Assembly (NCBI GenBank): GCA_947458675.1
Contig: CANHAW010000113.1
Location: 1-6,892 of the forward strand
Length of the DNA: 6,892 nt
Source of the DNA: Beijerinckiaceae bacterium
Lineage (GTDB): Bacteria; Pseudomonadota; Alphaproteobacteria; Rhizobiales; Beijerinckiaceae
Direction of reading: 5' to 3'
The notes under the pieces: model-generated
Seen by the model: only the letters and a program-made list of their open reading frames with translations
Database searches by the model: none
Told to the model about the DNA's origin: nothing
In this document: positions 1 to 5,389 of the stretch, piece after piece
Layout of the letters: the number at the start of each line of letters is the position of its first letter
Position numbering within the stretch: the stretch's first letter is position 1
Position numbers and translations under genes: made by a program

Positions 1-981
1 TCGCTCGGCAATGTCACGGCGCCGCAGGATGTCATCAAGGATTCAGGCGCCGATATTCTGCGCCTGTGGGTCGCGGCTTCCGATTATTCGGACGATCTGC
101 GCATCGGCAAAGAAATCCTGAAAACCTTCGTCGAGACCTATCGCAAATTGCGCAACACAATGCGCTGGATGCTCGGCACGCTGGCCCATTATGACGAGGC
201 CAAACGTGTCGCCTATGCGGACATGCCGGAGCTTGAAAAGCTCATGCTGCATCGTCTGGCCGAACTCTCAACCGTGATCCAGCAGGCCTATGCGACCTAT
301 GATTATCGCAAGGTTGTGGCGGAGCTCTCGCTCTTCCTCAATACCGATCTCTCGGCTTTCTATTTCGACATTCGCAAAGACGCGCTCTATTGCGATCCGC
401 TGTCGAGCAAGGACCGGTTGGCGGCGCTCACCTGTATCGAAGATGTTTTCCGCGCAGTGACTTTGTGGCTCTCGCCCATTCTCTGTTTCACGGCAGAAGA
501 ATCCTGGCTGTCGCGCTATCCCGATGCGCCATCTGTGCATCTGGAAACATTCCCCGCAGTGCCAAAAGAATGGCGCAATGAGGCGCTGGCCGCCAAATGG
601 GCGAAAGTGCGCGCGATCCGTCGCGTCGTCACAGGCGCGCTCGAGATCGAGCGTGCGCAAAAGCGTATGGGCTCGCCGCTGGAGGCGGCTCCCGTTGTCT
701 ATATTGCCGACGATGTTTTGCGCGCCACGCTCGATGGGCTCGATTTCGCGGAAATCTGCATCACTTCCGCAATCGATATCCGTGCTGGCGTCGCGCCTGC
801 CGGTGCTTTTGCGCTCGATGATGTGGTCGGTGTCGGCGTCCTTCCCGAAAAAGCCGGCGGGCGCAAATGCGCGCGCTCGTGGAAAATCTCCGACAAGGTC
901 GGCGCGGATGCCGAATATCCCGATGTCACGCCGCGCGATGCGCAGGCCCCGCGCGAATTGAAGGCAGCGGGGCTCCTGTGA
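1..981 (+). CDS. ileS: Isoleucine--tRNA ligase, C-terminal part (5' truncated by window)
   Basis: Isoleucyl-tRNA synthetase charges tRNA-Ile with isoleucine in the cytoplasm. The frame is open from base 1 and ends at TGA 979-981, giving 326 residues, about a third of a normal IleS of roughly 940-1000 residues. The first codons read SLGNV, which matches the text following KMSK in class I synthetases, so the window begins at the last Ser of the KMSKS loop. [17 protein letters not shown] and the [12 protein letters not shown] helix that follows are typical of the catalytic-domain end and the start of the helical anticodon-binding domain (about codons 45-200). The C-terminal zinc site is degenerate: where E. 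coli has two CxxC pairs, here there is Cys290-Ala-Arg-Ser293 and no second pair. The remaining tail (SWKISDKVG...YPDVTPRDA) still aligns with that domain. The stop overlaps the lspA start, which suggests translational coupling. Identification is secure. Confidence 0.97.
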   Translation, partial: SLGNVTAPQDVIKDSGADILRLWVAASDYSDDLRIGKEILKTFVETYRKLRNTMRWMLGTLAHYDEAKRVAYADMPELEKLMLHRLAELSTVIQQAYATYDYRKVVAELSLFLNTDLSAFYFDIRKDALYCDPLSSKDRLAALTCIEDVFRAVTLWLSPILCFTAEESWLSRYPDAPSVHLETFPAVPKEWRNEALAAKWAKVRAIRRVVTGALEIERAQKRMGSPLEAAPVVYIADDVLRATLDGLDFAEICITSAIDIRAGVAPAGAFALDDVVGVGVLPEKAGGRKCARSWKISDKVGADAEYPDVTPRDAQAPRELKAAGLL

Positions 982-1493
982 GCGAAGCCGCGCCTGAAGC
1001 TCCGCCCAAAGTTAAAGTCTCGCCGCGCATGCTGGGCGTGACAGCGGGCTTTCTGATGCTGCTCGTCGACCAGACGCATAAAATCTGGATGCTCGATGTC
1101 TATGACATTGCCAGCCGCCAGCCCGTGCGCGTCCTGCCATTCCTTGATCTGGTCATGGCCTGGAACCGGGGCGTGTCCTATTCGCTTTTTGAGGCTCATT
1201 CGGAGATCGGCCGCTATGGGCTTCTGGCGGTCACTTTGGCCGCGACCCTTTTTCTGGCGGTCTGGATGTGGCGGGCGCAGACCCGTTTCACCGCGCTGGG
1301 CCTTGGTCTGGTTGTCGGCGGCGCCTTGGGAAATGCCATCGACCGGGCTGCCTATGGCGCCGTGGCCGATTTCTTCCATTTCCACGTCGGGACCTTCTCC
1401 TGGTATGTCTTCAACCTGGCCGATGTAGGCATCGTTGCGGGCGTCGCGCTTCTTCTGTATGAATCCCTCTTCTGCGCGCAGGAAAAGGCCTGA
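978..1493 (+). CDS. lspA: Lipoprotein signal peptidase (signal peptidase II)
   Basis: LspA is an inner-membrane aspartyl peptidase that removes signal peptides from diacylglyceryl-modified prolipoproteins, cutting before the lipidated Cys. From GTG 978 the protein is 171 residues, a usual length. The GTG start is chosen because it overlaps the ileS stop (GTGA, 978-981). The in-frame ATG at 867 would add 37 residues inside ileS and is unlikely. Four hydrophobic segments are visible at about residues 19-39, 79-98, 105-121 and 143-163. The catalytic aspartates are Asp122 in GNAIDR and Asp149 in FNLADVGI. Other family positions seen are VDQTHK (30-35), [10 protein letters not shown] (62-71) and ADFFHFH (130-136). 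The ileS-lspA order is common in proteobacteria. No distinct promoter is seen, so the gene is probably transcribed with ileS. Confidence 0.96.
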   Translation: MSEAAPEAPPKVKVSPRMLGVTAGFLMLLVDQTHKIWMLDVYDIASRQPVRVLPFLDLVMAWNRGVSYSLFEAHSEIGRYGLLAVTLAATLFLAVWMWRAQTRFTALGLGLVVGGALGNAIDRAAYGAVADFFHFHVGTFSWYVFNLADVGIVAGVALLLYESLFCAQEKA

Positions 1494-1585
1494 GGGCCGG
1501 GGGCTTGCCTCCAAAATGCCGCGAAGACACGGTTTCCTGCCAGGGTCGGGGTGTCCCGGCCGGTTTCGAAACCCGATTGGACGAT

Positions 1586-1589
1586 AGGA
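1586..1589 (+). promoter_or_regulatory. Ribosome binding site of the exported BamF-like protein
   Basis: AGGA lies 6 bases before ATG 1596. It favours this start over the in-frame GTG at 1551, which would put 15 extra mainly polar residues ahead of the signal peptide. Confidence 0.6.
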
Positions 1590-1595
1590 TTGGCC

Positions 1596-2276
1596 ATGAC
1601 TTTTGAGACGAGCCGCCCGCACTTGCGTCCAGGCCTTGCTGCCGCCTTTTCGCTGGCTCTGGGGCTGGCTGCCACATCCCCGGCTCTCGCCCTGAATGAT
1701 GACGGGCGCGAAAATGTCTTTTCGTCGATCCTCAATCTTGTCCTGCCCGACGACAAGGAACAGCCTTCCATCGAATATCGCGAGCGTGCGCCGCTTGTGG
1801 TGCCGCCCAACCGGCAGGCCCTGCCGCAGCCCCAGCCGCCCGCCCAGCAACGCGCCAAGGCTTGGCCGAAGGATCAGGAAATCGCCCGCCGCGAGGCCGA
1901 GCGCGCCGCCGCCGGCAAGCCGCGCGTCGATGAAGTCTGGAACCCAGTGAGCCGCAGCGAGCTGGATCGCGTGCGCACCGGCAGCCCCCAGCAGCCTCGC
2001 CCCGCGGGTGAAAATTGCAACGACCCGCTGGCGCGGGTCTGCAATCAGGAAGCGCTCTGGTCGAGCCTCAAGGGACGCTCTGCCGTCGATGAGCGGCGCG
2101 ATCTCGTGCCGGGGCAGGAGGCGCCGCGTCAGGCCCTGACCGATCCCCCGGCCGGCTATCGCAAGCCGACGACGGTCCAGAAATATACGTTCGAAGTGCG
2201 CCGCGAAGACGATATTACCGATGCGCGCCAGCAGGCGATCCGGGACCGTCAGACCCGGGAACAGCGCGAACGCTGA
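1596..2276 (+). CDS. Exported protein with a DUF3035/BamF-like motif
   Basis: This is a 226-residue protein of unproven function. The N-terminus is a clear Sec signal peptide: Arg7 and Arg11, a hydrophobic core at about 12-28, and a signal peptidase I site SPALA, probably cleaved after Ala32, so the mature protein should be periplasmic. There is no lipobox Cys. The mature part is polar and rich in Pro, Gln and Arg, with a proline-rich stretch at 70-83. The segment YRERAPLVVPP (61-71) followed by a proline-rich stretch resembles, from memory, the conserved core of DUF3035, the family of the alphaproteobacterial BAM subunit BamF, whose genes lie next to lspA and M16 peptidases in related bacteria. 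Cys141 and Cys149 (ENCNDPLARVC) could form a disulfide. The C-terminus (about 196-226) is highly charged, rich in Arg, Asp and Gln, and probably helical or disordered. The gaps to lspA and to the next gene are both 102 bases. The gene and its export are well supported; the BamF relation is an inference. Confidence 0.85.
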   Translation: MTFETSRPHLRPGLAAAFSLALGLAATSPALALNDDGRENVFSSILNLVLPDDKEQPSIEYRERAPLVVPPNRQALPQPQPPAQQRAKAWPKDQEIARREAERAAAGKPRVDEVWNPVSRSELDRVRTGSPQQPRPAGENCNDPLARVCNQEALWSSLKGRSAVDERRDLVPGQEAPRQALTDPPAGYRKPTTVQKYTFEVRREDDITDARQQAIRDRQTREQRER

Positions 2277-2314
2277 GATGGACGGCAGGGGATGAACTTC
2301 CCGCTGTCATCTCC

Positions 2315-2320
2315 TATATT
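2315..2320 (+). promoter_or_regulatory. Possible -10 element before the catalytic M16 gene
   Basis: TATATT stands out in an otherwise GC-rich 102-base gap. No good -35 hexamer is present 16-18 bases upstream (ATGAAC at 17), so the call is weak. If real, transcription would start near 2327. Confidence 0.25.
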
Positions 2321-2332
2321 GTTGCCATGATC

Positions 2333-2354
2333 CCACCACCGCCTCCGGTGGTGG
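2333..2354 (+). other. Hairpin in the leader of the catalytic M16 gene
   Basis: Bases 2333-2341 (CCACCACCG) and 2346-2354 (CGGTGGTGG) are perfectly complementary, giving a 9-bp stem with the 4-base loop CCTC. No T-run follows (CTCCTTGTTCG), so it is a poor intrinsic terminator. It ends 24 bases before ATG 2379 and leaves the AGG at 2371-2373 exposed. A role in mRNA stability or attenuation is possible but unproven. Confidence 0.5.
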
Positions 2355-2378
2355 CTCCTTGTTCGAAAACAGGCGACC

Positions 2379-3725
2379 ATGGCACGCAATCCGATGGCTT
2401 CTTCATCCGCCGGTCTGACCCCGGGCTCCTCCGCTCCGGCGGCCGCCGCCGGGCCCGTCATTTCCCATTTCCGTCTCGACAATGGAATGGAGGTCGTGGT
2501 CATCCCCGACCTTCGCGCCCCGGTCGTGACCCATATGGTCTGGTATCGCAACGGATCGGCTGACGATCCGGCAGGCAAATCGGGCATTGCCCATTTCCTC
2601 GAGCATCTGATGTTCAAAGGCACGGCGAAACATCCGAAGGGTGAATTCTCCGAACTCGTTGCTGAACTCGGCGGCCAGGAAAACGCCTTCACCTCGAATG
2701 ATTACACCGCCTATTTCCAGCGCATGCCAAAGGCGCATCTGCCGGTTGTGATGGAATATGAGGCGGACCGCATGCGCAATCTCGTCCTCACCGACGATGT
2801 TGTCGCGCCCGAGCGCGATGTCGTGCTCGAAGAGCGCCGCATGCGCACCGACAGCGATCCATCGGCGCAATTGCACGAGGCCGTGCAGGCTGCGCTCTAC
2901 ACGCATCACCCCTATGGCAAGCCGATCATCGGCTGGCACCACGAGATCGAGGATCTCGGCCGTGAAGATGCGTTGAATTATTACAGCCGCTTCTACACGC
3001 CCGAAAACGCCATTCTCATTGTCGCCGGCGATGTCAGCGAAGATGAAGTGCGCGATATGGCGGCCCGGATTTATGGCCCGATCCCCGCGCGTGGCGATGC
3101 CCCGCAGCGCAAGCGCCCGCGCGAGCCCGAGCCTCGCGCCCATCGTCTCGTCACGCTGGCGGATGAAAAGGTCGAGCAGCCTTCGCATCAGACCGTTTAT
3201 CTCGTGCCCTCCTATCGCACTGCGCGCAAGGGCGAGGCGGAAGCGCTGGAGGCGCTTGCACATTTGTTGGGTGGCGGGCCGACGAGCCTGCTTTATCGCC
3301 GGCTTGTGGTGGAGCAGAAAGTCGCTGTCGTTGCTGAATGCTATTACATGGGCACGGCGCTCGATGAGACGCGTTTCTGGATCTATGCCATGCCTGCGCC
3401 GGATGTGAGCCTCCAGCAGCTCGATGAGGCGATTGAGACCATCATTCGTGAGGTCATCGACAAGGGCGTGGCAGAGGAAGATCTGGCCCGCGCCAAGACG
3501 CGGCTTGTGGCCGATGCCATTTATGCGCAGGACAATCAGACCTCGCTTGCGCGCTGGTATGGCGCGGCGCTGACCACCGGCATGAGTGTGGATGACATTC
3601 GCCAATGGCCTGAACGCATGGATGGCGTGACGGCGCAGGATGTGCGCGACGCCGCGAAGACATGGCTCGACCGGCGCCGCGCTGTGACCGGTTTCCTTCT
3701 GCCAAAAGAAACCGAAGACGCCTGA
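2379..3725 (+). CDS. M16B zinc metallopeptidase, catalytic (HxxEH) subunit
   Basis: This 448-residue member of the insulinase/M16 family belongs to the short M16B type related to mitochondrial processing peptidase. It carries the inverted zinc site HFLEH: His72 and His76 as ligands, Glu75 as the catalytic base, and Glu151 in VVLEERRMR as the third ligand, 75 residues after His76. Both M16 repeats are present: the N-domain at about 27-235 (with the conserved NAFTSNDYTAYF at 102-113) and the C-domain at about 258-440. The C-domain lacks the R/Y motif: positions aligning with it are Val311 and Val318. The protein therefore probably needs the downstream partner for substrate binding. The N-terminus is Ala/Ser/Pro-rich with no hydrophobic signal core, so a cytoplasmic location is the simplest reading. 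ATG 2379 has AGG 5 bases upstream; ATG 2394 is an alternative start. The natural substrate cannot be inferred. Confidence 0.94.
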   Translation: MARNPMASSSAGLTPGSSAPAAAAGPVISHFRLDNGMEVVVIPDLRAPVVTHMVWYRNGSADDPAGKSGIAHFLEHLMFKGTAKHPKGEFSELVAELGGQENAFTSNDYTAYFQRMPKAHLPVVMEYEADRMRNLVLTDDVVAPERDVVLEERRMRTDSDPSAQLHEAVQAALYTHHPYGKPIIGWHHEIEDLGREDALNYYSRFYTPENAILIVAGDVSEDEVRDMAARIYGPIPARGDAPQRKRPREPEPRAHRLVTLADEKVEQPSHQTVYLVPSYRTARKGEAEALEALAHLLGGGPTSLLYRRLVVEQKVAVVAECYYMGTALDETRFWIYAMPAPDVSLQQLDEAIETIIREVIDKGVAEEDLARAKTRLVADAIYAQDNQTSLARWYGAALTTGMSVDDIRQWPERMDGVTAQDVRDAAKTWLDRRRAVTGFLLPKETEDA

Positions 3726-3733
3726 GGGTTAAT

Positions 3734-3884
3734 CCCCCTCCCCCTTGCGGGGAGGGGTTAGGGGTGGGGGTCGCGGCATCTCTGCCATTTGTATTCTCTA
3801 CGGAGCATCAGTGCCGGAAGGTTGCGCAACCCCCACCCCGCTCGCTGCGCAGCAGCGAGTCGCCCTCCCCGCAAGGGGGAGGGG
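3734..3884. repeat. Composite palindromic intergenic repeat, type 1
   Basis: Bases 3735-3756 and 3863-3884 are a perfect 22-bp inverted repeat. Inside it, 3761-3771 (GGGGTGGGGGT) and 3829-3839 are a perfect 11-bp inverted repeat, around a 57-base unpaired centre. Each outer arm is also a hairpin in itself (CCCCTCCCC/GGGGAGGGG in the left arm, 5-base loop CTTGC). The right arm carries an extra hairpin, CTCGCTGC-GCA-GCAGCGAG (3841-3859), where the left arm has only TTA. The element fills most of the 210-base gap between the two M16 genes. It resembles the mosaic palindromes (RIME/REP-like) dispersed in rhizobial intergenic regions; family assignment needs a genome search. No T-run follows, so it is not a classic terminator. 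Confidence 0.88.
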
Positions 3885-3935
3885 AAGCGCTCCGCTCCTT
3901 GCCATGATGAAGCGATATCAGAAACGGAAAAGCCC

Positions 3936-5231
3936 ATGAACGCGCCCCATTCGCCGAACATGACCCTTGCCCCGCAGGCCTCGCGCGCAGCACGCGTGCA
4001 GCATGTCGTGTCGCAAAAGGGCATCAGTGCCTGGCTCGTCGAAGATTATGCCGTGCCGCTTGTGGCGGTGGAATTCGCTTTTGCCGGCGGCTCTTCGCAG
4101 GATGCGCCCGGACGCATGGGTTCGTCCGTCATGCTGGCAGCTTTGATGGATGAAGGCGCGGGCGAGATGGATGCGCAGGCCTTCCATAATGCCATGGACG
4201 ACAAGGCCATCGAGATTTCCTTTTCGGCCGATAGCGATACTTTCCACGGCCGCCTGAAGACGATGACGCGTCATGTCGATGCTGCTTTTGGATTGCTGAA
4301 ACTCGCAGTCAATGAGCCGCGCTTCGATGTCGATGCGATCGAGCGGGTGCGGGCGCAAATGCTGGCAGGCCTGCGCGCGGAAGCCAACGACCCCGATGCA
4401 TTGGCAGCAAAAGCCTGGCGCGAGCTGGCTTTCCCGAACCATGTTTATGGACGCCCCTCGCGCGGCTCGCTTGAGAGCGTGGCGGCCATTTCGCGCGACG
4501 ATCTTGTGCATCTGCAGCGCGCCGTCATGCAGCGCCAAAGCCTGTGCGTTGCCGTTGTCGGCGCTATCGATGCCAAACGTCTGGCGACATTGCTCGATGA
4601 TATTTTCGGAACGCTGCCGGAAAAGACCGGACTTGCAGCCGTGCCCGATATTGTGCTCGCCAATCTGGGGACGACGAAAGTTATCGATGTGGACGTGCCG
4701 CAATCAACCATTCGCTTTGGCCTGCCAGGCATTGCGCTGCATGATCCGCAGCATATTCCGGCCATGGTGCTCAACCACATTCTCGGCGGCGGCGTTTTCT
4801 CTGCGCGTCTCTTCAAGGAAGTGCGCGAGAAGCGCGGGCTTGCCTATTCCGTTCATTCGCAACTTGTGACCTATCGCCATACGGCCAGTTTTGTCGGCGG
4901 CACGTCGACCAAAAACGAGCGCGCGGCAGAATCTCTTGCTGTCATTACGGAAGAAATCGGCAAGCTCGCTCAGGATGGCCCGACAGTTGAAGAACTCGAC
5001 AAGGCGCAGAAATATCTGATTGGCAGCTACGATCTGCGTTTCGATACGTCAACCAAGATCGCGGGTCAGCTGTTGCGTCTGCAGATCGAGAATTTGCCTG
5101 TGACCTATCTCGATGAGCGCAATTCTCTCGTTGCCGCTGTCACGCTCGAACATACGCATGATGCAGCCAAGCGCCTGTTTGCGGGCAAGCAGCTTCTGGT
5201 GACGGCAGCCGGCCGTCCGGTTGGCATGTGA
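3936..5231 (+). CDS. M16B peptidase-like protein, non-catalytic (R/Y) subunit
   Basis: This 431-residue M16 family protein lacks the zinc site. The segment aligning with HFLEH of the upstream gene reads VMLAA (65-69), within GSSVMLAALMDEGAG, so it should not hydrolyse peptides alone. It keeps the C-domain R/Y motif in KEVREKRGLAYSV (294-306), with Arg297 or Arg300 and Tyr304 as the likely substrate-positioning residues, after the ILGGGVFSARLF helix. In known bacterial M16B pairs one subunit carries HxxEH and the other R/Y, and the two together make one active site; this gene and its upstream neighbour fit that pattern. There is no signal peptide. ATG 3936 is chosen because homology begins shortly after it and a GGAAAAG stretch (3926-3932) precedes it. 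The frame is open upstream to TTG 3789, but that extension runs through the repeat. The gene is bracketed by palindromic repeats on both sides. Confidence 0.93.
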   Translation: MNAPHSPNMTLAPQASRAARVQHVVSQKGISAWLVEDYAVPLVAVEFAFAGGSSQDAPGRMGSSVMLAALMDEGAGEMDAQAFHNAMDDKAIEISFSADSDTFHGRLKTMTRHVDAAFGLLKLAVNEPRFDVDAIERVRAQMLAGLRAEANDPDALAAKAWRELAFPNHVYGRPSRGSLESVAAISRDDLVHLQRAVMQRQSLCVAVVGAIDAKRLATLLDDIFGTLPEKTGLAAVPDIVLANLGTTKVIDVDVPQSTIRFGLPGIALHDPQHIPAMVLNHILGGGVFSARLFKEVREKRGLAYSVHSQLVTYRHTASFVGGTSTKNERAAESLAVITEEIGKLAQDGPTVEELDKAQKYLIGSYDLRFDTSTKIAGQLLRLQIENLPVTYLDERNSLVAAVTLEHTHDAAKRLFAGKQLLVTAAGRPVGM

Positions 5232-5235
5232 TTAA

Positions 5236-5360
5236 CCCTCTCCCGGAGGGAGAGGGTGGCTCCGCAGGAGCCGGGTGAGGGGTTACAATCTTTGTCGGTT
5301 GAGTCGCCCATCCCCTCATCCGTCGCGCTTCGCGCGCCACCTTCTCCCGCCGGGAGAAGG
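5236..5360. repeat. Composite palindromic intergenic repeat, type 2
   Basis: There are two inverted arms, each with the same order of parts. The left arm has hairpin CCCTCTCCC-GGA-GGGAGAGGG (5236-5256), TGG, a small hairpin GGCTCC-GCA-GGAGCC (5258-5272), and GGGTGAGGGG. The right arm, read on the other strand, has hairpin CCTTCTCCC-GGC-GGGAGAAGG (5360-5340), TGG, a small CGCGC/GCGCG hairpin (5324-5336), and CGGATGAGGGG (5322-5312). A 29-base spacer (5283-5311) separates the arms. The outer 24 bases match at 21 positions. The sequence looks like the TGG...CGGATGAGGGG palindrome common in rhizobial genomes (RIME-like). It occupies most of the 158-base gap before mutL. No T-run is present. Confidence 0.88.
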
Positions 5361-5389
5361 AAGACGCAACACAATTGACTGAGCACCCC

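Noticed and set aside
1562..1573. Perfect 12-bp palindrome GGTTTCGAAACC before the exported-protein gene
   Set aside because: One or two perfect 12-bp palindromes are expected by chance in a window of this size, and no matching second site or promoter was seen.
699..1850. 383-codon open frame on the - strand across ileS, lspA and the exported-protein gene
   Set aside because: It crosses three well-supported genes, is Arg/Gly/His-rich in the manner of GC-rich antisense frames, and shows no recognisable motif.
2403..3605. 400-codon open frame on the - strand inside the catalytic M16 gene
   Set aside because: The shadow of a high-GC coding strand; the + strand frame has an intact HxxEH and family-length homology.
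3734..3884. Type 1 repeat as a CRISPR array or an insertion sequence
   Set aside because: There are no regularly spaced direct repeats and no transposase frame; the structure is an inverted repeat only.
3789..3935. In-frame N-terminal extension of the second M16 gene from TTG 3789
   Set aside because: It would be encoded by the repeat, uses a rare start, and adds nothing resembling the M16 family or a signal peptide.
3745..3939. 64-codon + strand frame through the type 1 repeat
   Set aside because: Most of it is translated repeat with no ribosome site or conserved motif; only its last few codons are noted separately.
5236..5360. Type 2 repeat as a classic Rho-independent terminator
   Set aside because: The stems are strong, but neither orientation is followed by a run of T.
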